A DNA stretch of 64,000 nt from positions 3,348,001-3,412,000 of the forward strand of contig JAILWY010000006.1 of assembly GCA_022113835.1 (NCBI GenBank), written 5' to 3'. This DNA comes from Atopsyche davidsoni. Its lineage: Eukaryota; Arthropoda; Insecta; Trichoptera; Hydrobiosidae. Positions within the stretch are counted from its first letter, which is position 1; the number at the start of each line of letters is the position of its first letter. Shown one piece after another: positions 1 to 10,427 of the stretch. Made by a program: the position numbers and the translations under genes. Under the pieces are notes generated by a model. It saw nothing but the letters and a program-made list of their open reading frames with translations. It was not told the DNA's origin and made no database searches.

Positions 1-769
1 GCATAGCAATATGCACTACCAACTACGTTTTAACTAAATCGCTATCAAGAGTAACATAATAATGCAGTACTCAAACGTAAGCTTTGCATAGCTTAAAAAA
101 ATACACGGTGTAACTGCGTTATTAGATTTCCTATTCGAGTTAGTAACATCCGGGAGGTGAGATCCGAAATAGCCGTTATAATTAAATATACCCGACAGTT
201 ATTTACTGACGGATTATACCGAAAAGTTACACCTCCGGTAATTCAAGAGCTTCGGGGGTGTAAAAAGCCTCGAAGTTACGTAGCAAGGTCACAGGTAATT
301 CAAAATTAGATTACAAGTTACAACGCGGTGAGAAAGTTTAATTTTGAGCAACCCCTTTAGCAAAACCCATCGGGTGCGAGTTGTCGTACTCAATCAGTAC
401 GGAAAAGTGCAAATTAAATGAGGAGCATTAAAAAAATAACCTCATCTGCAACTGAATTTTACTACATTTAAACGATTATTAAAATTCATAAATTTCGGTA
501 TTGATTTTCAGAAGCGTTGGGCGTACTGTCAACTCAAAAAACACTCCAAAATAATAAAGACAAAAAACCACAAAAAAATAGAAGAATTGCAATCAAAATA
601 AATCTTTTTCGTAATATACACACCAAAAAGCACACAAACGTGCCTCGCTAACAATGGCTTTTCAAATAAACTCCGGAAAGCAACATTCCTCCCATACACA
701 ACAAAACAAAACAGAACAAAAACAGCCCCGGGCGATCCACCCTCACGGGTACGAAAGGGTAGACGAGGG

Positions 770-935
770 CAAACACAGCCAGCGCACTGAACACACGCCC
801 GCGCCCCCGCCCGCGCCCCCGCCCGCCTGCCCGCCTGTCCTACCTGTCCTACCCTAGAGGCGGGGCCGGACAGGTGAGTGTGCGTGGGACAGGTGTGCGC
901 TCGCCCGGCCCGCGGTCGCCCTGGCAGCCATGCAC
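770..935. other. GC-rich low-complexity block
   Basis: A strongly C/G-biased stretch with repeated GCCCGCGCCC and CCTGTCC-like units, sharply different from the AT-rich surroundings. It could be an alternative first exon or promoter of lap, or simple low-complexity sequence. I see no convincing start codon, splice donor or protein family in it. Confidence 0.4.
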
Positions 936-2724
936 ACGCAACTCAACAATGGTCGTCGATGGGGTCCGTAAACGTACAGACAATGCATCATTTGAATAAG
1001 TTTGGCCAAATATTTTTTTTTAGTCTTAGTAGATTTTTGTACCATCCATAATGTCTAAAAGAGTATATATTACGAGGAATCACATAAACCACACACAGAC
1101 CAGATTCCCAAAGTATACAAAGCCCCTAGATAATTTATTACATAATTCAATATTTAAATATATTTGTGCAATTCTAATCATCTTTCCGTGCTTATTTCAA
1201 TAGATTCAAGCAAACTTACAAATGAAGCGTGCAGTTTCATGGGTGCCTAGAAATATGTCGCTTAAAGCAGCTGATACAAAACAAATTGTGCATGCATAAT
1301 TTGGTTGGTCGGTGTAGATAAAACATATGTCCATATCTATGTAATTGCACAGTACACCGTTTACAATTCGTTTATACTTGTGAGGAGTCCATACCACAGG
1401 TATTTATAATGCGGTATCAAAATTGTTATCGTGAATTCAGTCTAGATCGTTATCAAACTATTCCAAAACAAAATTGGGTATGGCAAGAGGTTTTCATTTA
1501 CATTGTTTTGGTTAGGTTAGGTTAAGAGATTTCCATTTGCATTGTTTTGGCGAAACCACATCCCGATACTTGAGCGTTGACGGAGCATCGTTTCGAGGCC
1601 CGCGCGGCCAGGCCAGTGCACACTTGAGTTGCACCGACTCGTATTATCGTCCATTCTTTCCGAGTTGGTCCAGACCTACGGCAATAGTAAACAAATAACA
1701 ATGCAAGGAGATAAAGCCCTACGGTTGTGGGTTCAGCAAACAATACACGAGGTGTGAACCAGAAGAATATCTACAATAAATCTCACAATCTTTTCGACAG
1801 TTAAATCAAACAATAACTTTAAAAATATGTAAACAAATGGACATGACGATAACCATATATCGAATAATATTGTAACCAAACTATTGTAAATAATTCTGAA
1901 GGAAAAACGTGAAGTGTAGTTAATTTGTTATGTGGTTAATTTTTAATATAACTTGAGTAATAATGTTACTTGTCGAATATACCCAATAACGTTTACATTG
2001 CAAAGCACACTCACAATGATCATAACAGTGTATAATTCTCCAAAGAATATGGGCACTTATCAAAAGCCACTAGTTTTGTGTTTGCAATTCAAATCAAAAA
2101 ACTAAAATTAAATTTGATTTGCCACATCTGCATAAATACCCGGCAACAACACGATGTTTGTCTTAAGCTATGGTGTCTCATTGCTTTTCTCAAATAATGT
2201 CAAGGCTTCAAAACCTAACGAATGCTCACATGGTAGAAACAAAAAAATATATATGTAAATACAAAAGCACAGTGCTCGTTACTACATGGGAATGCTAGCT
2301 TATTTGAAGAACAAAACATAAAACGAATACTGAGGCGTTAAGCGCAACAATAATTTTCACCGTTGTAATATGATATGTTCGATGTTCATCGACTGACAAT
2401 ACAATGCTCACTCTGTCGTTTTACTATTGTTTTGCGGTCAAATGCGGCTACAATGCTGCAAAGTGTATTCGTGAAAGAAGACAAATCGAATTTGCTATGC
2501 ACATAATCGTGCATTTTCTGAATCGGGACGGAATGCGTAATTAATAAATGCAGACAGTGGCGGAGTTAGCGGCCATGCGGCATTCGGGGTTGTGTAATCA
2601 ATATTATGGCTGCGAGATATTACTGAGGCTCGGAGCGCGAAAAGTCTAGTCAACTCCGTGGTGGCTGAATCCAGTCGGACCGGTTCTTCGGAAATAGTCA
2701 AAATGCTCCTTGGATTCCTGTTAC

Positions 2725-2960
2725 ATCAGTGGACGTCAAGTATTCGGAGAATCGACCGTCTCATCTCCCCGCGGCTCGGATTGTCCACGACTGTGATTGA
2801 AATTAAATAAATTCTTACATCAATAGAATTACTTAATTCTTTGTGTTCATTATACAAAATATTTTTTAAGGTTTCATCGGGACACAGGAGGGATTTGAAC
2901 CTGCACAACTTGACTTATTATTTCGCCTACCGTAGCTCTATAACTGTGCGATAGTTTGAA
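2725..2960 (-). repeat. Probable tRNA-derived SINE fragment
   Basis: On the minus strand the sequence contains GGTTCAAATCC (complement of positions near 2,890-2,901). This fits the RNA polymerase III B-box consensus GGTTCRANTCC, and an A-box-like TATAGAGCTACGG lies upstream of it. The stems needed for a functional tRNA are not convincing, so I read it as a tRNA-derived short interspersed element. It is a different family from the palindromic unit in RARS2 intron 1. Confidence 0.4.
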
Positions 2961-3999
2961 TCGTTATTTGCATTACTAGATATATACGAGTATGTACCTG
3001 TTTATTGCCTAACAATAAATGAAGCAAAGGTTGTTCATGTTTGCACGTTTGCTGATAATTAATGTAAGATCTAGTTTCGAAGCCGGTACTAAGTAAATGT
3101 AATGATAAAAATAATTAGACCTTTGATTACATTTTCCATGCAAGTAGCAACATATAGTCTACTCATGAAAATACCAACCGTGCTTTAAGATGTAAAACAT
3201 TGAATTATTTGGTAGATTTATAGTAAATTGGTATCTATATTTCTACACTCTGACCTACCAATATTCGTGTAGGTAAGCTAACTTTAGATATTCTACAAAG
3301 AATTTGTTATGCAATAACACTTTTATATATTTAAGTTATGCACTACCTTCCGTTATCGTGTTCATTGTATTATTAATCGTAAAATAATATACGTAATTTG
3401 TGTCTGACAATTAATATTTAAATTTTATACTATACATAACGTTGCAACAATAATTATTTATATAAATAACTATTAATAATATAACCAACTACAGGTAGAT
3501 TAGAAATTTACAATGAAATTAAAATGTATGGTGAGTGAGCAGTTCCTACTGTACAGTAGACAAATATGTACTTCTACAATAAAAAAAATTACCTAAGCAG
3601 TAGAACAAAATAAATAATTGGAGTATTACTTAAGAAAAATAGTAATATTTCACTCGAGTGCAATAAATACATCTTTAGTAGAGAACGTCGGATTTATGAA
3701 TTCGATGTAAACAAGAATTATAGTTAAAATAAAAAGATTTTAAAAGAAGTTGCAACCAATGGACGTCCCGGCCCAAAGACGGTGCTTATGTGTGCATTAG
3801 TGTAACATTTTTATTGTGACAATGCCACAAGATAAGAATGATCGGGACGAAGCCCGGCGCTGATACTGAACACAGGTGAGGAAAGCAACAACAGCCGACA
3901 CGGCGACGGGCGAACCGCGCACAGGTCAAGGAGACGAGCTTTTTTCATATTACATAACTGTGATCATTTCAAAACGATAAAAAATAAATCATCACTTAC

Positions 4000-4129
4000 A
4001 ATCTAAATGTTTCTTTTTCGGGCCTATCATTTCTTCTGTGGTGGCTTTGCATACTGATTTTGCCAGTCCTTGACCGGCTATGCTGTGCCTCGCCGCTAAC
4101 AGCCTGTCATTTATAGTCTGGCCTGCCAT
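4000..4129 (-). CDS. lap: lap / PICALM (AP180 family) clathrin assembly protein, first coding exon, partial
   Basis: Read on the minus strand, this exon encodes 43 codons beginning [19 protein letters not shown] and ending GPKKKHLD, followed by one base of the next codon and the donor GTAAGT. This is the very well conserved start of the ANTH domain of AP180/CALM proteins. These bind PI(4,5)P2 and clathrin and control the size and cargo of endocytic vesicles. An in-frame upstream ATG at 4,141 would add four residues (MSVK); the MAGQ start matches the family. The remaining exons lie beyond the left edge. The gene is divergent from RARS2, with about 435 bp between the start codons, so the two probably share a promoter region. 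Identification rests on remembered family sequence; no search was run. Confidence 0.88.
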
Positions 4130-4564
4130 TTTTACACTCATTATTTACATACACTATGCACTATTTACACTAACCGGGGCTCTGGCACCCTTCGACACTG
4201 AGTTTCCACACAGCACGATCACCACTCGCGAGAGACTCCGCAATGACAGGCCAGCCGCACCGCCAGCGCCGAACTGACTGACGCGTAAGATGGCGTACGT
4301 CGACTCGCGCAGGCTGTGACGTCGGACTGTTCAGTCTACCAACTATATTAATGATATCATTAAATCAATGAAAAACATATTCTATGCGACTTCGAACGAA
4401 TAATACGTATATATTTCAAAATTAAGCAGCTTTTCAATCTTCATTTATATTATTTCGTTGATTTTTTTAGTAGATTTCTGTGGTAGAGCGCAGGGCGTGT
4501 CGATAGATGTCAGAAGAAAAATTCAATGTTGTAAAATAAATACTGCGGTAAAACCACGTCCAAA
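4130..4564. promoter_or_regulatory. Shared head-to-head promoter region of lap (-) and RARS2 (+)
   Basis: The lap-proximal part (about 4,130-4,330) is GC-rich and would include the lap 5'UTR. It carries a GTGACGTCGG motif near 4,316, close to a CRE/ATF site. The RARS2-proximal part is AT-rich. No TATA box is obvious in either direction. Transcription start sites are not determinable from sequence alone. Confidence 0.55.
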
Positions 4565-7531
4565 ATGTCAAAAAGGATTAAACAATATATTGTCAATCAT
4601 GTGAGTATAAGTCATAATATATAATATCGTATTCACATAAATATTTCTTATTATATTCATCGGCTTAGATAACCAACAAATACCGTTTTTCGGGTTCCAA
4701 GCGTAGATAATGTTGCCCGTGTAATAATTTATATTGATGGTTATTTCAATAAATTATAAATACTTTCAATGAAAGATTACCTTAAAATTTTATTGCTGAA
4801 TTACAAAAAATTGTTAATATTTTTTTATATTAAATACATTAATTTTAGATTAATGTTAATCAGGATGCGTATTTATTTACCCATGCAGGTATTAGTATGT
4901 TTATGTGATTAAGCATATTTTTTCACACATTGAAAACGATTAAAGAAAACTCTCAGAAAATATCATCGTGACTTGTGAGGGATTCGAACCCACATCCCCA
5001 AGCTTTCATGGCCGGTGCATTTATCCAACTATGCTAACGAGCCACTGCAATTTAGTGAGAATTTTTAATAATCATATGTATTTTAGTAATCATATGTATA
5101 TCATATTCATATGTAGAATATGATTATTAAAAATTCTCACTAAATTGCAGTGGCTCGTTAGCATAGTTGGATAAATGCACCGGCCATGAAAGCTTGGGGA
5201 TGTGGGTTCGAATCCCTCACAAGTCACGATGATATTTTCTGAGAGTTTTCTTTAATCGTTTTCAATGTGTGAAAAAATATGCTTAATCACATATATTAAA
5301 TACGATGTATTTTGAGATTCGTGTATATGAATTTTCCAATCAAAGTTTGTCGAACTTACAGGAAATTGATTTATCTTCATATGATAAATATTTTCATTGT
5401 TTGTTAAAAATTATACTTAAAAGATAATTGACACATGTACATGTTACTTATAAGTTACATTCAAATCTTTAAAAACATTTTTTTCAGACTCTACAGCATT
5501 TTCACAAAGATTACCAAATTTTGAACATTAATTCTTTGAGAATATCAAAATCCAAAGAGTCAGGACAGTTTGAAGTTCACTTACCGTCCAAGGATAACAA
5601 ACTTCTTAGTGTTATTAATAATAATCTAAAAAAAATCACAGAAAATTGTTCCATTAAAAGTATCGCTTTGATTAATACCAAATACAAACATGGCATAAAT
5701 TTTGGGATAGATAGAGATTTTTTTGTGAGTAGTACTATCAATGATATAGTTAACCCGATCACTGACACTCCAAAAAATTCCAAAAGATTTATTGTGGAAT
5801 ACAGTTCACCAAATATTGCAAAACCATTCCATGTTGGACATTTACGCTCTACTATAATCGGAAATTTTTTATCAAATATAAATTCCTATTTAAAAAATGA
5901 CGTTATACGATTAAACTTTCTCGGAGATTGGGGCACACAGTTTGGTATGCTTAAAGTTGGCATGGACTTATTAAATCACACCGATGAGCAAATTCATGAA
6001 AATCCAATACAAATTCTTTATGAAGCATATGTCAAAGCTAACAAACTTGCTGAAACCGACCCCACCATTAGTTTAAAAGCTCGGCAGGCTTTTAAAATAT
6101 TAGAAAATGGAGAACTAGACGAGATAAAAAAATGGGAAAAATACAGAGAATATTCAATTAAAGAATTAAAGATGACATACGATAGACTGGGTGTAGTATT
6201 TGATAAATACGATTGGGAATCAATGTACAATACCAAAGAAATAAAATTCATACTTGATGACCTAGAAGCAATGGGAATTGTAAAAAATGATGAAGTCGGT
6301 AAAAAAGTAGCAATTGTCAATGAAAGAAAAGTGACTGTCGTAAAGAGTGATGGCTCTTCCCTCTACCTTACAAGGGACATCGCAGCAGCTCATGATAGAT
6401 TCAACAAATATTCCTTCGATCAAATGCTCTATGTTGTGGACAACGCCCAATCTGATCATTTTGTAGCCTTATTTGGAATCTTAAATCAAATGAATGCTCC
6501 CTTTGCAAACCAGTGCAAGCATGTCAAATTTGGGCGCATCAGAGGAATGAGTACAAGGAAGGGCAGCGTAGTGTTCCTCAAAGACATTCTAGACGAAGCT
6601 AAAGAAAGAATGCTACAACAACAAGTTAACTCAGCAAGTATGTTTTTATTGTCACTTAAAATTTAACATGCGGTAAGGTAACTTAAATATTTTTGAATTG
6701 TTAAAATTTTTGCAATAGACTTATTTGAATTATACAAAGTTTGAGCCATAAAATATTTATCACATCATACTTAACCTACAGGTACCTGGTTAAAAAGCAA
6801 CTCTATTGGAGATAAAAAAAATAGTCAACGAATAATATTATTTCCAAAAAAATTATAAGCTCTTTAAAATTTAGAGACAATTCGCTATTGCAGCATCAAT
6901 ATTGCCTGAAAGATATTTACTAGGGCAGCTTTATAATTTATTTTTAATGAAAAATCTATTTTTAATTAAAACCTATGTAAAATTTAAGATATTTCAATCA
7001 ATATTTATGTATGCATATTCCTTTTTTACAGCAACCAAAGTGTCACTCAATGACGAAATAACAACAGATATTTTAGGTACAACCGCAGTGATAATCAATG
7101 ATCTGAAGCAAAAAAGACAAAGAGATTATGAATTCTCTTGGGAAAATGCTCTTCAAAGTAACGGTGATACTGGAGTTAAACTGCAGTATCTTCACTGTAG
7201 ATTATGGAGTATAGAGCAAAAATGTGGTATTAAAATCCCAAAAGAGTGCAATCCTGAAGTTATAATAGAACCAGAAGCTTTGGAGCTTGTTGAAACACTT
7301 GCAATGTTTGATGATGTAATACAGAGATCATGGGATGAAATGGAAGCTTGTATTTTAATAGTGTATTTATTTAAGCTATCCACAACTGTCAATAAAGCTA
7401 TCAAAGCTCTTCAAGTAAAAGGTGAACCTGTTGACGTAGCTGAGCAGAGGCTACTTCTATTTCACGCTGCAAGGTTAACTGTGAAAAAATCATTAGAAAT
7501 ATTGGGTGTTAAGCCATTAAATAGTATGTAA
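4565..7531 (+). CDS. RARS2: Mitochondrial arginyl-tRNA synthetase (RARS2)
   Basis: Three coding exons join in frame: 4565-4600, 5488-6637 and 7032-7531, giving 561 residues (human RARS2 has 578). The enzyme charges mitochondrial tRNA-Arg with arginine using ATP. The class I signature HVGH sits in PNIAKPFHVGHLRST at about residue 115-129, and MSTRKG takes the place of the KMSKS loop. The conserved LNFLGDWGTQFG block lies between them. The last exon carries the DALR-type anticodon-binding helices and ends in GVKPLNSM. Exon 1 is only 12 codons (MSKRIKQYIVNH) and is supported by ATG, the donor GTGAGT and phase 0 joining to a TTTTTTCAG acceptor. The exon 2 donor is GTATGT after base 6,637 (phase 1). 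Intron 1 contains a large palindrome. The gene is tail-to-tail with mRpS9. Confidence 0.93.
4902..5293. repeat. Perfect long inverted repeat of two tRNA-like units (foldback element)
   Basis: Arms 4902-5077 and 5118-5293 (176 bp each) are exact reverse complements by eye, with an AT-rich spacer of about 40 bp. Each arm carries a tRNA-like segment (right arm, plus strand, about 5,150-5,226). It has a 4-bp D stem GCAT/ATGC with a GG-containing loop, an imperfect anticodon arm, B-box GGTTCGAATCC, and acceptor halves TGGCTCG and CAAGTCA that pair with one mismatch and one G-T pair. Mismatches in the anticodon and T stems argue against a working tRNA. A diverged single copy of the same family lies near 31,380-31,510. 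The palindrome sits wholly within RARS2 intron 1. Confidence 0.85.
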
Positions 7532-7580
7532 ATAACTGACACATTGTTGTAGTATTATTTTTTGTTACTTGTTAAAATTA

Positions 7581-7586
7581 TTTATT
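7581..7586 (-). terminator. Polyadenylation signal for mRpS9
   Basis: TTTATT on the plus strand reads AATAAA on the minus strand, 43 bp past the mRpS9 stop codon. It lies inside the 97-bp gap between the RARS2 and mRpS9 stop codons, so the 3' ends of the two transcripts probably overlap. Confidence 0.55.
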
Positions 7587-7628
7587 ACAAGTACAACTAT
7601 TAATATTCAAAGAAAACTGTAGTTTAAT

Positions 7629-8510
7629 TTAACGTTTCTTCCAGGTGTATTTCCTTCTGGCACCAAACTGGCCTGGCTTCTTTCTTTCTCTTCTGCGATA
7701 GTCTCTCGTCAGCAGCCCAGCTGAAAATAGATATTAAAATATTTAGATCTTCTTCATGCAGAATTAAGATTTGATATGCTAACATTGATCGCATAACATA
7801 CAGAATCTAGATAATTGGCTCTGATAGAACTCAATATACCGAAAATTAGATTTGGGGTGTAATTTTTTTGATTTCTATCTTTGCATTAAAACATTAAGCA
7901 TTATATAATGAAATCTGACTTTTTCTAGAGCAAAACACTGAATCGTAACTTATCTATATATATTATAAATTCAAATTCTTTTTAGAAATTGCATAGAAAT
8001 ATTAAATAATAAATATTGTTGCGCTGTATTCACAAAGATATTTATGGTTACAAGTATTCAGTGTATTTTAAACTGAATACTAAAAAAACTCATTAAAGTT
8101 TTCTGAAATATACTAAAAGCAATGTATATTTTTGTAAATTAATTCAATATAATTGTGGACAAGTGAAAACAAACAAATCTTTGAAAAATCATGTTGAAAT
8201 ATTATTCAATTCATTATAAAAATAAATCAATTTTAATAAACAAATAAAGAATCATAAGCTCACAGCAAAGGAAAGAGTACTTAGAACTAATTAATACATT
8301 TTTTAAATATGATATTTAATATAAAAGAGTAAACGTGTAAAACTTACCGAGACGCATTTTCTCTACCATCTCTTGATCAACGAAGCTACGAAGAGACCAA
8401 GCGATGCCCCAACGCAAGCACCCTGACTGCCCGGAGAAGCCTCCGCGCTCCACATGGCATTCCACATCCACCGTTTTAGCCATTCCAGTAAATATCAAAG
8501 GGAATAGCAT
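7629..8510 (-). CDS. mRpS9: mRpS9 (mitochondrial ribosomal protein uS9m), exons 7 and 8
   Basis: Two exons, 8348-8510 and 7629-7720, encode the conserved C-terminal uS9 domain. Exon 7 starts in phase 0 with [17 protein letters not shown] and contains [15 protein letters not shown], the uS9 core. Exon 8 begins [14 protein letters not shown] and ends in the basic tail RRKYTWKKR, typical of S9 proteins, which reaches towards the ribosomal decoding site. Exon 8 is joined by a phase 1 junction (donor GTAAGT, acceptor TTTTCAG). These exons continue the reading frame of exon 6 at 42,625-42,740 (ending TQSREQ), which in S9 proteins directly precedes the LFP motif seen here. The 34-kb gap between them is therefore one intron. 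The in-frame ATG at 8,510 is a splice junction codon, not a start. Confidence 0.92.
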
Positions 8511-9830
8511 CTGAAACCAAAAATGAGGGGACTATTAGTTTTTATGATAGAAAAGATTTAAAAAATGATGTATGAGAGGCTTACAATAATTTATTCATTT
8601 TATGGATAAAATGTCATTTGATGCATTAAAGTATGAAGAAAAATTAAAATCATAATCAATATCATAAACTGTATTTTTTTTATTGACAAATAAAGAACTT
8701 TGATTCTCTATCCTATTAAAGACTAAATATCCTATAAAGAAAATGATAACAATTATAGATAAACTTCCATTATAATATCTACTGAAACATTTTCTAATAA
8801 TGATCAGGTAAGCCTCTTCAAATCGGCAACATTTAAGATTATGTGGAATATCAACGGAAAGGTTTCATCATTTATGCATACACTTTGCTTCTTTGGATTT
8901 TTATCAATATTAAAAAAAAACACATGAACATTTAATTACGCAGGTAGCTTGGCTATCTCAGCAGACCGGTAACCTTTTATTTACTCACCTCTCGGTTGCT
9001 TCGTTTTCTAGATAAGTTTTTATTGTCCCTACAATACATGGTAGATTATTATTTTTAATATCTTACAAATTTTAATCCCATATATGATCTTCAAAGTAAG
9101 CACACGTAAATAAAAGAAAGCCTCGAATGTGTATTACTAACCAAGGTCCTACTTTGTTGTGTACTTTAATCAACATACTGCGTCTGTACTTATACGGGTG
9201 TTTTCATGGGCTTTCTCATCACCGCTCTAGTGTACGTTTTATTATGTGGAATGGTTTCAACAAATGGTGGTAATCGCTAATATGAGCATGTGTACTGGTA
9301 AAAATACTAAAGACTCCAATTTTGTCATATTAATTGTTTTTAGAATATTTATTTATAAAACATAACAATTAATAATTAACAAAATATAAGTATGCAATAA
9401 CATACTCACTATGTAGAATTTTAATATAAAAATAACTAAATTTAAAACCTTACAAGTGATATATCATATTTACAATAAAATGTACTCAAAAAGGTAACAA
9501 TTCACGGCCAAAATATCATGATTTATCAATCTTTTTCACTTTACATTAATAATTTAATAATATACAAAAATAGCAGCACTTTTGTGAAATACCTAAACCT
9601 AGTTTTAATCATCAATAGATAATATCTGGAGGAATTCATTATTACAATTGTGTTAAAATGTATATATAACTAAGTGCGAGGTTTATTTCACTGTCTTCTA
9701 ACATTTGACTTTTTTGAGACATTAATAACATACATATATTTTTAAATAACTTTTTTATTATTTAATATATTAAATATCTTAGATTTATATTATTTAAGAA
9801 CATTTTTTATATTAATTTATTTACATTTAT

Positions 9831-9868
9831 ATATAACTATATTTATACTTTTATAAATATAGTTATAT
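9831..9868. repeat. Perfect 17-bp AT hairpin
   Basis: The arms 9831-9847 and 9852-9868 are exact reverse complements around a four-base loop, in AT-rich spacer downstream of the first TRPA gene. Probably a chance or repeat-derived palindrome. Confidence 0.6.
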
Positions 9869-10251
9869 ACTATGCACTAAAAGTGGTTTGCTATAGTGAT
9901 TTTTAAGACTTTTATCTTGTAGGTACATGTGCTCTCTTAAATTATGAATGGCTACCATCTTTCTATTTGGCTTTCTGCAAAGCACACCAACGAATAATAC
10001 AGCACAGCACAATTGTAAAAAATTACTGAAATTTCAATCTTCAAACAATTGTTTAATATCACCAATATTTAATATGGTTATTTAATCACATCACAAGTAC
10101 TTTCATAGGATGAATAAGTATGCTAAACAATTTTAACAGTAATAATGGCTAAGCTTCAACCCCGCATCGCCTCAGGCCCGAGCCGCACGGAAGAGCACCA
10201 CAGCCAAAGTGCGCATTTACACCCCACTAGTAATTATGTCACACCCAATCA

Positions 10252-10257
10252 TTTATT
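10252..10257 (-). terminator. Polyadenylation signal of TRPA copy 1
   Basis: TTTATT on the plus strand is AATAAA on the minus strand, about 170 bp downstream of the stop codon of the first pyrexia-like gene. It is the first canonical signal after the stop. Confidence 0.5.
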
Positions 10258-10427
10258 TTCGAATACCCAATTCCGATGCTGACTAAGCTCACCGAACGAA
10301 TAACGCACAACATGAGGATTCACAGAAATGATCCTGGCTTTATCATCTAAATCGTCTTTGACTAGTTTCGCCGCACAAAGGACAATCAAAAAAACTCGAG
10401 CATAGAAATTTAAGGAGCAGGCCCCGA

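Larger units (their letters stand above)
1..3999 (-). other. lap: Intron 1 of lap/PICALM (left part of window)
   Basis: This stretch lies downstream, on the minus strand, of the splice donor that closes the first lap coding exon, so it is most simply intron 1 of that gene, continuing off the left edge. I found no second ANTH-domain exon in it. It is AT-rich except for a GC-rich block at about 770-935 and a milder one at about 3,760-3,950. A tRNA-derived repeat lies at about 2,730-2,960. Near 1,490-1,551 a roughly 20-bp stretch is imperfectly repeated around a short GGTTAGGTTAGG motif. All other open frames here are short and show no family signature. Confidence 0.6.

Noticed and set aside
5150..5226. 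A functional tRNA gene in the RARS2 intron palindrome.
   Set aside because: The D stem and B-box are good, but the anticodon and T stems have mismatches and the repeat extends well beyond the tRNA-like part, so it is a tRNA-derived repeat.
8316..8510. A separate 64-codon gene starting [12 protein letters not shown].
   Set aside because: The ATG lies directly at a splice acceptor and the sequence is the conserved uS9 core, so it is exon 7 of mRpS9 followed by intron read-through.
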